A stretch of DNA of 64,000 bases. Origin: Elephas maximus indicus. Taxonomy: Eukaryota; Chordata; Mammalia; Proboscidea; Elephantidae. The notes under the pieces were generated by a model that saw nothing but the letters and a program-made list of their open reading frames with translations, was not told where the DNA came from and did no database searches. A program made the position numbers and the translations under genes. This document shows positions 35,534 through 46,134 of the stretch, piece by piece. Position 1 is the stretch's first letter. Every line of letters starts with the position of its first letter. The DNA is taken from assembly GCF_024166365.1 (NCBI RefSeq), contig NC_064819.1, positions 203,571,293 to 203,635,292 on the forward strand, in the 5' to 3' direction.

Positions 35534-35744
35534 CCAAACCAAGCCAGTTGCCATGGAGTTGACTCCAACTCATGACAGCCCCATGTGTTTTGGAGTAGAA
35601 CATTGCTCCATAAAGTTTTCAATGGCTGATTTTTCAGAAGCAGATCACCAGGCCTTTCTTTCAAGATGCCTCTGGGTAGACTTGAACCTCCAAACTTTTG
35701 CTTAGCAGTGGAGTGTGTTAATGCTTTGCACCACTTAGGGACTC
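35534..35744 (-). repeat. AfroSINE, long-body subtype
   Basis: Reverse copy with the gaagcagatcaccaggcctt middle. TSD unclear. Confidence 0.87.
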
Positions 35745-36695
35745 ATCAGTATGTCCAGGTCCTGAGAATTCATACCTAGTTTGGTTTCTATCTGGTTCTG
35801 ACTTTGACCTTGGCCCACCCACCAAAAGACTCCTTGGGTCTGCTCTCAGCTGCATGTATCCCAATATGGTGAGAAATCCTCACCCCAGAGCACAGCCCCG
35901 AGTGCAGAGCCCTGGCTGCCCAGCCCAGCCCTCAGTGAGCCTCACCTGGCAAATGAAGGGAGTGGTCTCTCAGAGGCCATTTCACAGGAATTTTCTCCTG
36001 AAAGGGCACATGGAATCAGGAATTACAGGCTTAGCAGGTACAGAAACAATGCCAAGTAGACCCTTTTGAAGAGTCCTAGTTGCTATCAGATCTCAGTATG
36101 TGTGTGCATGAGTGTGAGTGTTTGTGCATTCTTCCTACTTTACAATATACGTGTGCATGAGTGTGACTGGGCACCTTCCTACTTTACAGTATGCGCGTGT
36201 CCTTGCAGGCAAGTCCGTCCACTAACCTTATTACCTACTTTCAATCTTCTAATATCACAGAGTAGTGCCAACTCAGCTGCAAAGTCACCTGGAAAATTAG
36301 TATCCGGTTCTAGTGACACTAGCATCTTGCCCGGATTAGCTTTGGCTTCCAACTTTCATTCTTTCCATATCATATTAAATAATGTGAACATGAGCCAAGT
36401 GGAAACCACCCACCGGACGCTTCTCAGGAATCCATGATGCAGAGAGAAAAATTACAAAAACCTGTGGAGAAAAAACTTCGGAATTAAGCAACGTTATCAA
36501 AAGCTTAATAAACATGTATTTCCCCACAGCAGACAGTGGAAAATAATGTGTGCTGATTTAACAGGCCGGGTATGATTTTAGTAACAACTTGAGAAGAACC
36601 TTAACCTTCCTGAGTCCCTCTATAAAAATAAAGAGATTGACGTTATCAGTCTTCAGTTTTCTGATCCGACATAAAGTTTTAATACTTCCAGTTGG
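35745..36695. other. Unassigned intergenic sequence
   Basis: No recognised repeat. 36090-36200 has TGTG-rich sequence with a partly duplicated phrase (tgtgcatgagtgtgac-type, cctactttaca twice). Nothing coding is recognised. Confidence 0.45.
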
Positions 36696-36706
36696 CTGGA
36701 TGACAT

Positions 36707-36874
36707 TAAAAAAAAAAAAAAAAACCCTCGCTGTCAAGTTGATTCCAACTCATAGCGATCCTATAGGATGGAGTAGAACTGCCCCGTAGAGTTTCCAAGG
36801 AGCGCCTGGTAGGCTTGAACTGCTGACCTTTCGGTTATCAGCCATAGCTCTTAACCACTATACCATCAGGGTTT
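36707..36874 (-). repeat. AfroSINE with perfect TSD
   Basis: Reverse full-length copy with an A-run at its tail. TSD ctggatgacat at 36696-36706 and 36875-36885. Confidence 0.94.
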
Positions 36875-37065
36875 CTGGATGACATAAGGAATGAAATATA
36901 TTCAGGTCAAAGAGAAGCGTGTTCTGTTCCATCAATGAGTTTTCCGACTGGAGAGTGATGGAAAGATGAGGGCTTCTGTGGTTGACCTGGCTGGAATTCC
37001 TCCTCTGCTTCTGTAACTCAGGGCACTGAGGCTAGCAAAGATAAATAACTTTGTTATCTATGTGT

Positions 37066-37234
37066 AGGAACCCTGGTGGCATAGTGGTGAAGTGCTACAG
37101 CTGCTGACAAAAGGGTTGGCAGTTCGAATCCTCCAGGCTCTCCTTGGAAACTCTATGGGGCAGTTCTACTCTGTCCTATAGGGTCACTATGAGTCGGAAT
37201 TGACACGATGGCACTGGGTATTTTTTTTTTTTTA
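37066..37234 (+). repeat. AfroSINE with perfect TSD
   Basis: Full-length copy. TSD atctatgtgt at 37056-37065 and 37235-37244; an RTE tail starts right after. Confidence 0.94.
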
Positions 37235-37244
37235 ATCTATGTGT

Positions 37245-37596
37245 TCTTGTTGTTGTCATTAGGCGCTGTGGAGTTGATTCTGACTCATAACGACCCCATA
37301 TACAACAGAATGAAATGCTACCCAATCCTGCGCCATCCTGACAATTGTTATGCTTGAGCCCCATCGTTGCAGCCACTGTGTCAATACATCTCTTTGAGGG
37401 TCTTCCTATCTTCCACTGACCATCTACTTTACCAAGCAAGATATCCTTCTCCTGGGACTGACCCTTCCTGATAACATGTCCGAAGTACCTGAGACATAGT
37501 CTCGCCATCTTTGCTTCTAAGGAGCATTCTGGCTGTACTTTTTCCAAGACAGATTTGTTCATTCTTCTGGCAGTCCATGCATTCAATATTCTTTGC
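37245..37596 (-). repeat. RTE LINE, 3' part (copy split twice)
   Basis: Reverse RTE 3' end, from the (TTG)n tail to caatattctttgc. The rest of the copy lies at 38123-38411 and 38568-38668. Confidence 0.88.
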
Positions 37597-38117
37597 TGTG
37601 ATGGTTAAGATTGTATGTCAACTTGGCTGGGCCATGATCCTCAGTGTTTTGGCAGTTGTATAATGTTGTGATCACGTCCCTATTGAGATTCAATATGTGA
37701 TCACCCCCATGATGGGCTCTGTTGAAAAGGGGTTTCCTTGGGCATGTGGCCTGCATCAAATATAGGCAGATATCCTGGCAAGGCTCTGGGGCTTTTTGCT
37801 GTTGATGGATCCTGCAGCTGGCTCCTGTTCGTCTGACCTCTGGTTCTTGAGACCTGAGCTAGCAGCTTACCTGTGGCCTTGCCTGCCAATCTTGGGATTT
37901 ATTGACCTTCACCTTTGAGCAAGAGCCCTGCTTTCTGACCTGCTGGGTTCACCAGGCCCTTCTGCTACATGAATCAGCAGAAACCTCTATTCTGACCAAG
38001 GGACTTGGAACATTCCAGCCTCTACAATAGCGTAAGCCATTTCCTTGATATAAATCTCTCTGTATATATTTATGCTCTTTACTGGTTTTGTTTCTCTAAT
38101 AAACCCAGCCTAAGACA
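37597..38117 (+). repeat. LTR-like element (family A) with perfect 5-bp TSD
   Basis: 521 bp from TGTGATGGTTAAG to CTAAGACA, inserted in an RTE copy. TSD tttgc at 37592-37596 and 38118-38122. Clean TG...CA ends and the 5-bp duplication define this family as an integrase-type LTR. Confidence 0.88.
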
Positions 38118-38122
38118 TTTGC

Positions 38123-38411
38123 TAATACCATAATTCAAAGGCATCAATTCTTCTTCTGTCTTCCTTATCCATTACCCATCTTTCACATGCATACAAGGCA
38201 ACTGAAAATATCATGGCTCAGGTCAGGCATACTTTAGTCCTCAAAGTGACATTTTTGGTTTTCAGCGCTTGAAAGAGGTCTTCTGCAGCAGATTTGCTGA
38301 TGCAATGTGTAGTTTAATTTCTTGACCGTTGCTTCCATGGGCATTGATTGTTGATCCAAGTAAAATGAAATTCTTGACATCTTCACTATTCTCTTCGTTC
38401 ATCACGATGTT
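38123..38411 (-). repeat. RTE LINE, middle part
   Basis: Continues the RTE from the LTR to the SINE insertion; ctttcacatgcatacaaggc and ccatgggcattgattgttga match the 50.4 kb copy. Confidence 0.87.
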
Positions 38412-38567
38412 GGAGCCCTCATGGCACAGTGGTTAAGAGCTTGGCTGCTAACCGAAAGGTTAGCAGTTCAAATCCATCAGCCACTCCTTGGAAACCCTAT
38501 GGGGTAGTTCTACTGTGTCCTATAGGGTTGCTATGAATCACAACTGACTCGACTACAACGGGTGAGT
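38412..38567 (+). repeat. AfroSINE inserted in RTE, with TSD
   Basis: Full-length copy starting ggagccctcatggc. TSD atcacgatgtt (38401-38411) / atcatgatgtt (38568-38578). Removing it restores the RTE reading. Confidence 0.94.
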
Positions 38568-38668
38568 ATCATGATGTTGCTCATTGGTCTAGTTATGAGG
38601 ATTTTTATTTTCTTTATGTTGAGGTGTAATCCACATTGAAGGCTGTAGTCTTTGATTTTCATCATATC
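38568..38668 (-). repeat. RTE LINE, left-over 5' end
   Basis: Continues to ctttgattttcatcat, where the copy is truncated within the RT region. Confidence 0.85.
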
Positions 38669-38694
38669 TACAGTACGTAACATGTAAGTGGTTG

Positions 38695-38982
38695 TTGTTA
38701 GCTGCCGTTGAGTCCTCCCTGACTCATGACAACCTCATGCACAATAGGATCGGACCGATGTGATCCATAAGGTTTTCACCGGTTGATTTTCAGTTGATTG
38801 CCAGACCTTTCCTCCCAGCCTTAGTCTGAAAATGCCGCTGAAACCTGTTCAACATCATAGCAACATGCCAGCCTCCACCGACAGATGGGTGGCGATTGTG
38901 CTTGAGGTGCGCTAGCTGGAAATCGAACCCTAGTCTCCCACATGTATGTCAAGAATTCGACTACTGAACCGCCACTGCCCCT
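38695..38982 (-). repeat. Longer tRNA-headed SINE relative
   Basis: The tail (gttgttgttagctgccgttg) resembles RTE, and the far end has a clean B-box on the minus strand (gaaatcgaacc reads ggttcgatttc). At 288 bp it is longer than the common AfroSINE, so it may be an older family. Confidence 0.7.
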
Positions 38983-39221
38983 AACACATATGTAGGGTTT
39001 AACAAATGTTAGTTCTTTAATTCTTTTCTTCAGAGATATTTTCAGTTGTGTATACAAATGTATATGGGTTTAATAGGACAGAAAACTCTTATAACTGGAA
39101 CAACACGTGGTACATTGTTCTGCTCATATGTGTAATAGGAAGATTATCTTAAAGGCTGTCTGTATGGCAAGACTTCCAGCATTATTGATAAGATTTCTAT
39201 TAATACTGTTTAGATTCTGGA

Positions 39222-39325
39222 CATATCAATTCTTCTTCCGTCTTCCTTATGCATTGTCTAGCTTTTGCATGCTTGTGAGGCGAATGAAAACACCACGGCT
39301 TGGGTCAGCACACCTTCATGATCAT
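39222..39325 (-). repeat. RTE LINE internal fragment
   Basis: tcaattcttcttccgtcttc and cacggcttgggtcag match the RTE interior. Confidence 0.65.
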
Positions 39326-39536
39326 GATAGTGAAGGCTTTCTTGTTATGTGCAGTGCTCTCAAAACTACTAATTTTCTTATTTTTGGTCTACTTTTAAAT
39401 TTTTTTCTCGTTCTTTTAAACTGTAAGTACCATTTTAAGAGGTAGTAGAGTATGAGATATGCATTAAAATCATGCGACCTTTGATTGTTTTGACAAACAT
39501 ATATTAATCATCTATTATATACCAGGGGCTCTAATA

Positions 39537-39572
39537 CCAAAACCCGTTGCCATGAGTTGATTCCGACTCATA
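39537..39572 (-). repeat. 36-bp 5'-truncated AfroSINE with TSD
   Basis: Only the SINE tail, including gagttgattccgactc. TSD ggggctctaata (39525-39536) / ggggctgtaata (39573-39584). Confidence 0.9.
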
Positions 39573-39939
39573 GGGGCTGTAATAGTATATAATAATAATA
39601 GGTATTATTATTTCTGTTTTATAGAAATAAAAAGTGAGTGTCAGGGAGATAAGATCTTTTGCTGAAGGTTACAAGACTAGTCAGGGACCCCAGGATTCAA
39701 ACCTGGTATGTCTTGATTTCGCTGCTCCACACTGTTATGTCTTAACATAGATAAAAATTCTCTGTACTTCATGATGATTGTCAGGCTTAAACAAAAGAGT
39801 CTGGAGCTTTTCCATGGTATACCCACTGCACTCAAACACCCAGATATATACGAGGACAAGTTAGATTCTTTTGTTTTGCAAAAAAACAAAAACCACAATG
39901 GAACTGTGAAGCAATGGTAGTTGTGTGGTTACTTAATTA

Positions 39940-40085
39940 TTCCTTATCTCTCTGACTAGATTGCAAACTCCATGAAGGTAGGGATCACACATCTTTTTCT
40001 CATCGTTGTATCCCTAGCACTAAGTGCAGTGCATAACATCAAAAGCACTCAATGAATATTTATTGAAGCAATGATGTGTTTATGA
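39940..40085 (+). repeat. L2-like 3' end
   Basis: gattgcaaactccatgaagg, then gtatccctagcactaagtgc, then caatgaatatttattgaagc: the classic L2 3' end order. Confidence 0.75.
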
Positions 40086-40144
40086 AGGAATGAACTATAG
40101 CAAGAGAAGCTTCAGGAAATGAACTCAACTGTTTTAAGTACTGT

Positions 40145-40343
40145 TACTGTTGTTGGGTGTCATCCAGTCAATTTTGACTCCTAGCACCCCCATGTGACAC
40201 AGTAGAACTGTCCCTTAGGGTTTCTAGACTGTAATATTTACAGGAGCACATTGCCAGGTCTTTCTCCCTTGGAGTCACTGGGTGGGTTCAAACTGCCAAT
40301 CTCTTGGTTAGCAGTGAAGCACTTAACCATTGCACCATCACAG
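40145..40343 (-). repeat. AfroSINE, long-body subtype
   Basis: Reverse copy, diverged, from gttgggtgtcatccagtcaa to the head ccattgcaccatcacagg. Confidence 0.82.
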
Positions 40344-40359
40344 GCAAATCAAGAAGGAA

Positions 40360-40505
40360 GCAGACATCTCCAACAATCACAAATGGTACAGCTACTGTGG
40401 AAAACAGTTGGGTAGTAACCCAAAAAGTTAAATGTAGAATTACCATACAATCCAGCAATTCCACTTCTAGATAATGAATTGAAAGCAGGAACACAAACAA
40501 ATACT
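40360..40505 (+). repeat. L1 ORF2 3' end, left part (split by LTR)
   Basis: L1 sequence gtggaaaacagttgggtagt and ccatacaatccagcaattcc, continued at 40831. Confidence 0.85.
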
Positions 40506-40830
40506 TGTCATAGACTGAATTATGTCCCCCCAAAAATGTGTGTATCAATTTGGCTGGACCATGATTCTCAGCATTGTGTGGTTGTCTTCCATTTCGTGAT
40601 TGTAATTTTATGTTAAAGAGGATTAGGGTGGGATTATAACACCCTTGCCAAGGTCATATCCCTGATCCAATTTCAAGGGAGTTTCCCTGGGGTGTGGTCT
40701 GAACCACCTTTTATCTGGAGCTGACACCCTGAATTTGGACTTTTAGCCTACTTTACTATGAAGAAATAAATTTCTTTTTATTAAAGCTGTCCACTGGTGG
40801 TATTTCTATTATAGCAGCACTAGATGACCA
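40506..40830 (+). repeat. MaLR-type solo LTR (family B) inside an L1
   Basis: 325 bp from TGTCATAGACTGAATTATG to TAGATGACCA. Flanked by aaatact at 40499-40505 and 40831-40837, and the L1 phrase is continuous across the cut. Related to 18786-19179 (ctttactatgaagaaataaa, gcagcactagatgac). Confidence 0.88.
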
Positions 40831-41365
40831 AAATACTTGTACACCAATGTTCATTGCAGCACTCTTCACAATAGCCAAAAGGTGGAAGCAATTTAAATGT
40901 CCATCAACACATGAACGAATTTTAAAAAATGTGATAGATACATGCAAGGGAATATTATTCAGCCATAAAGAGAAAAGTCCTGATACATGTTGCAACATGG
41001 AAGAACCTTGAAAACAGCACGTTAAGTGAAATATGTAAGTCACAAAAGGACAAATATCGTATGATTCCATTTATATGAAATAGCTAGAATGGATAACTGT
41101 ATACAGACCTAAGTTTATTAGCGGTAACCAGGGGCCGATGGGAGTGGGGCGGGGAAAAGGGACTCATTGCTTAGGGTACACTGAGCTTCTGTTAAGGTTC
41201 ATGGAAAAAAATACTCCGATAATGGTGATGGTTGTGCAACATGATGGAAACAATGTCACTGAACTGTACATGTCAAGAATGTTGAAATGGCAAATGTTTG
41301 TTACATATATATTTACCACACACACACACAAAAAAAATATATATATACACATATAAAAAAGCTGG
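40831..41365 (+). repeat. L1 3' end, right part
   Basis: caatgttcattgcagcactc, ggaatattattcagccataa, ggacaaatatcgtatgattc, then the 3'UTR and an AT/AC-rich end at 41312-41358. Confidence 0.85.
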
Positions 41366-41430
41366 TTCATAAGACAAATGTCCAGGTTGCAATTCTACAC
41401 AGGTTGAAGCATTTCAGGTAAAACATGGGT

Positions 41431-41625
41431 TCTTGTCCTAGTGGCACAGTGGTTAAGTACTCGGCTGCTAACTGAAAGGTCAGCAGTTCGAACCCACTAG
41501 CAGCTCCAAAGGAGAAAGACGTAACAATCTGCTTCCATAAAGATTTACGGCCTTGGAAACCCTATGGGGCTCTGTCACCCTATGGGTCTCCATGGGTCAG
41601 AATCAACTCATCGGTAGTGGGTAGC
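41431..41625 (+). repeat. AfroSINE, long-body subtype
   Basis: Head cctagtggcacagtgg, middle gagaaagacgtaacaatctg. The tail is damaged around 41565-41590. Confidence 0.87.
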
Positions 41626-41892
41626 GGACCCTGAAATTTGTCTTTTATTTTTCACAACTTATGAAAATACAGTCATGGTTAAAACCTCACAAAAAAAATC
41701 GTATAAATAAAAATTCAGAAAAAAATATACCGAGTGTGGATAAAAGGCCTGAGTAACAGATGTGTAATACGAGTCACACCACCTGAGAAAAAGAGATCAT
41801 AATAGCAAACATTATTGCTTCCACTGGGTGGCGCTGTCGACCAATGTTGGTGTTATTTCGTAAACTGAAAGTGGTCTCAGAAAATCTAAAAA

Positions 41893-42052
41893 AGGTTGTA
41901 AGAGTGATTAAGAGTTTGGCTACTAACCAAAAGGTTGGCAGTTTGAATCCACCAGGCGCTCCTTGGAAGCCCTACGGGGCAGTTCTACTGTGTCCTAGAG
42001 CGTTGCTCTGAGTCGAAATCGACTCGACAGCAACCAGCTTTTTTTTTTTAAT
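41893..42052 (+). repeat. AfroSINE
   Basis: Slightly 5'-truncated copy; clean B-box region and tail gagtcgaaatcgactcgaca, ending in a T-run. Confidence 0.88.
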
Positions 42053-42339
42053 GTAAAAGCTGCTTCTTTCACTCATGTCTCATGACAGCTCTGTGACGCA
42101 GGATATTTATTACTATCCCTTAAACACAGATCTAGACACCATTAAACTCTCAGGAGATTTATAACAAACTTTATTGAAGCTATTCACGTAAAAATAGCCC
42201 ATTCGCATTTGAACCAAAAGTTCCAAAGTTAGTAAGTGGTGACCTTTATTAGCTTCCTTCTCCAGTTTCACTTGTCTGTCTCATAAAAAGACCTCTGAGA
42301 TGCAACTCTTGGTCTCTACTTGTTTGTAGCAAAAGAGAA

Positions 42340-42945
42340 TGAAGGAAATCAAAAGCTCAAAGAAACTAGTCCACGGGACTAATAGCCCGCACAAACCACA
42401 GACTTCTAACCTGAGGCCAGAAGAGCTAGATGGTGCTGGGCTACCACTACTGACTGTTCTGACCAGGGACACAATAAAAAGTCCCAGACAGAATGGGAGA
42501 AAAATGTAGAGCAAAACTCAAATTCCTAAAAAAAGCCAGACCTAGTAGACCAATAGAGACTAGAAGAACCCCAGAGACTTGCACCCTAAGACCCTTTGAA
42601 CTTGGAACTGAAGCTGTTTCTGTAGGTCACCTTTCAGCCAAATAATAGGTTGGCTTATAAAATAAACAATATCACCGGTAAGTAATGTGCTTCCTTAAAC
42701 AATTAATTATATGAGACCAAAAGGTCAAAATTTACCCAAAAGCAAAGATGAGAAGGCAAAGAAAGGAAGGGAAGCTAGATCAATGGAAACAGGACAAACA
42801 GAACAGAAATAATGAGAATGCTGACATATTGTAAAAACTGTAACCAGTGGCATGGAACAATTTGTAGAAAAATTGTTAAAGGGAAACCTAATTTGCTGTG
42901 TAAACTTTCACCTAAAACACAATAAAATATTATCATTTTTAAAAA
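42340..42945 (+). repeat. L1 3'UTR
   Basis: Shares gggagaaaaatgtagagcaa-type and aactttcacctaaaacacaa phrases with 33400-34140 and 9051-10043. Ends with an AATAAA and an A-rich tail. Confidence 0.7.
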
Positions 42946-43087
42946 GGCAATCTCTATTTTTTTTTATGGAAGGGATGCTAAAATGGTTGGCCTACATATT
43001 GCTGGTGGTGGCTCCTTTGCTCATGGCTCAGTAAATACACAAAGCTGAAAAGAGCCTATGAAAAGAGAAAAGTCTCTGGTGTTAGAA

Positions 43088-43293
43088 GCTTTTGAACCCG
43101 TTACGGTAGAGTTAGTTCCAACTCATGGTGACCCTATGGGACACAATAGAACTGTCCCATAGGGTTTCCAAGGCGGTAATCTTTATGGAAGCAGGCTGCT
43201 ACATCTTTCTCCCTACGGAGTGGCTGGTGGGCTAGAACCAGCCACCTTTTGGTTAACAGCTGAGCACTTACCCACTGCGCCACCAGGGCTCCT
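43088..43293 (-). repeat. AfroSINE, long-body subtype
   Basis: Reverse full-length copy. Possible TSD gtgttagaagc / gtgtcaaaagc. Confidence 0.88.
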
Positions 43294-43299
43294 TTGTGT

Positions 43300-43480
43300 C
43301 AAAAGCAGTGAGTTCTAATTCTAACCCTTCCAGTGACTCCATGGATGTCAAGTAATTTAATCTTTTCAGAGCCTCAACTTTATCATCTTTAGAACAGGAC
43401 TAGAAGTATCTTCCCTGTTTAGCTCACTAGTCGGGTAAGAGTATAAAATGAGTTAACATGTGACGGTGTAAAGTGTTTTC
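43300..43480 (+). repeat. MIR SINE, weak
   Basis: agttctaattctaacccttc, then ttcagagcctcaactttatc, as in MIR. Confidence 0.5.
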
Positions 43481-43838
43481 TGAATGGAAGCTGTTACTGC
43501 TTTCTCTGGAAGCTTACTCCATGCTTATTAAAATTCTTCCTATTCTTCTAACCCTGCTCGAAAACCATAATTTCCACATATAAGACCCTCTTGGCCTCTC
43601 ACACCACAAGGTGACGCCTGTTTCTCTCAATTTGATGTACTTACTGTCTACCTGCTCATCGGTCAACTAATCGCATGCATGTAAAAATGATTGAAATGGC
43701 ACATGTTTTATATATATATATATTTTTTTCTCCACAATAAAAATTTAATTAAGAAGGGGAGAAAAAATAAAAAGGGCATACTCAGAAGTTGTAAAGACTA
43801 TATTAAATTAATGTATATAAAATGTCTAGGCCTTATAA

Positions 43839-44004
43839 GGAAAACCTGGTGGCACAGTGGTTAAGAGTTTGGCTGCTAACCAAAAGGATGGCAGTTCAAA
43901 TCCACCAGGGGCTCCCTGGAAACCCTATGGGGCTGTTCTACTCTGTCCTATAAGGTTGCTATGAGTCGGAATTGATTCGACGGTGACAGATTTGGTTTTG
44001 GCTT
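43839..44004 (+). repeat. AfroSINE with perfect TSD
   Basis: Full-length copy. TSD aggccttataa at 43828-43838 and 44005-44015. Confidence 0.95.
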
Positions 44005-44015
44005 AGGCCTTATAA

Positions 44016-44650
44016 AAATTAAAAAGAGACTGTGAAAATTGGTACACTTTGAGACATGGGAAGCATCTGAAACTAACTGGCCACTCTTGTTCTATGAGGT
44101 CCATTCTCATACAGTGTCTCTGTCCTTGGAACCTTGCACTGGCTGTGTAAGGAAAGTAGAACAGTCATTAGTATCCCCATTTTATGAAAAAGACTACAGA
44201 TGGTCAGACAGGACAAAGACTTACTAAGGTGACAGACGTAGAATCTGAAACCAAGTCTTCAGATTTTAGATCCAGGTATGTCCCCAGGAGCCCTAGCTTT
44301 CTTCCACAGATTTGACCATACCGATAGGAGCACTGATGAAAAAGTAAAGAACGAAGCTTTTGTGAATACCAAGTGTTGTGAGCCAACATGCTTTAGCATG
44401 GCTGAGGGCATCCTGTTACCTTCTCCCCTTACAGAAAAGCCGATGTGCTGTAATGTCAGGCAATGATAGTCCTATGCTGCTCTGTTTTTATTGTCGAGAT
44501 TGTAGTATAATTCACTCTCATGATATGGGTGTGTTTAAGAAACATAAAGAATTGATTTGAAGAGTTTAGTGATTCTTTGGAATAATAATAAGAACCATGG
44601 ACTTCATAGAACCAGGACGTGAAACTATTGACTTAAATATAGTGTTTTAC
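44016..44650. other. Unassigned sequence with MIR-like part
   Basis: 44090-44280 has a MIR-like run (ccccattttatgaaaaagac). The rest is unrecognised. Confidence 0.4.
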
Positions 44651-44654
44651 CCTT

Positions 44655-45512
44655 CATGAAGAAGACTTATTAACAACCTGAATTATGCAGACGATACAAT
44701 CTTGCTTGCTGAAAGTGAAGAGGACTTAAAGCACTTACTAATGAAGATTAAAGACTATAGCCTTCAGTATAGCTTACAACTCAACATAAAGACAACAAAA
44801 ATCCTCTCAGCTGGACCAATAGCAACATCATGATAAGCAGAGAAAAGATTGAAGTTGTTAAGGGTTTCATTTTACTTGTATCTACAATCGATGCCCATGG
44901 AAGCAGCAGTCAAGAAATTGAGTGATGCATTCCACTGGGCAAATCTGCTGCAAAAAACCCAAAATAAAATCCTTTCTTGTTGAGCCAATTCAGACTCATA
45001 GCAACCCTACATAAAGCGTTAAAAAGCAAAAATGTGACTTTAAGGACTAAGGTATGCCTGACCCAGGTCATGGTATTTTCAATCACTTCATATACGTGTG
45101 AAAGCTGGACAATAGATAAGGAAGATGAAAGAAGAATTGATGCATTTGATTATGGTGTTGGTGAAGAATATTGAATATGCAACGGACTGTCAGAATGGAA
45201 TAAATCTGTCTTAGAAGAGGTATAGCCAGAATGTTCCTTAGAAGTGAGGATGGTGAGACTTCATCTCACATACTTTGGGCATGTTATCAGGAGAGACCAG
45301 CCCCTGGAGAAGGACATTTATGCTTGGTAAAGCAGAGGGTCAGCGAGGAATAGGAAAAGACCCTCAACAAGATGCATTGACACAGTGGCTGCCACAATGG
45401 GCTCAAACATAGCAACAATTGTGAGCATGGTGCAGAACTGGTCAATATTTCGTTCTTTTGTGCATAGGATCACTATGAGTCGGAGCTGACTCTATAGCAC
45501 CTAAGAGCAACA
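44655..45512 (+). repeat. RTE LINE 3' part
   Basis: Starts in the RT region (aattatgcagacgatacaat gives NYADDT) and ends with cactatgagtcggagctgac. A short SINE-tail-like insert (about 44953-45012) replaces part of it. Confidence 0.85.
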
Positions 45513-45713
45513 CTTTATGATCTGCCTATTGCAGCTGGAAAGGTGGAATTGCGTGTAGATCCAAGAGTACCTGACGCTTTTCTATGTTTTTAAAGACAAA
45601 CAATTGGAGAAGAGAGTTAGTCGGAAGCAAAGTTCTAAGTTATGAAGCACACAGGTAGTGTTGAGGGGTTCTAGCCCTTAGCTCCCCAGCCAAGCGCCAA
45701 TAATACACCCCTC

Positions 45714-45917
45714 CAAAAATCTGTTGCCACTTTGTTGGTTCTGATTCATGGTGACCCCATGTGTAAAGGAGTGGAATTTTCCATAGAATTTTCTTGGCTA
45801 TAATCTTTATGGAAGGAGATTACCAGGCCTTTCTTTCAAGGTATAGTCGAGTGGGTTCAAAACACCAACCTTTAGGTTAGTAGCTGAGTGTAAACTGTTT
45901 GCACCACCCCAGGTCCT
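45714..45917 (-). repeat. AfroSINE, long-body subtype
   Basis: Reverse, diverged copy with the middle aatctttatggaaggagatt. Confidence 0.82.
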
Positions 45918-45935
45918 TCAAGTACCAATGTTATC

Positions 45936-46130
45936 GTTGTTGTTGTTGCTAGGTGCCGTTGAGTCAGTTCCAACTCATAGTGATCCTACGTACAACAGAA
46001 TGAAACACTGCCTGGTCCTGCGCCATCCTCACAATCATTGCTATGTTTGAGCCCATTGTTGCAGCCACTGTGTCAATCGTCTTGTTGAGGGTTTTCTTTT
46101 TCGCTGACCCTCCACTTTACCAAGCATGCC
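45936..46130 (-). repeat. RTE LINE 3' end
   Basis: (GTT)n tail, then the RTE 3' end to ttaccaagcatgcc. Short flanking repeat gtaccaat (about 45920 and 46130). Confidence 0.87.
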
Positions 46131-46134
46131 GTAC

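Noticed and set aside
36066..36437. 123-codon plus-strand ORF as a secreted protein
   Set aside because: The hydrophobic start comes from TG-rich sequence. No domain, splice context or conservation evidence.
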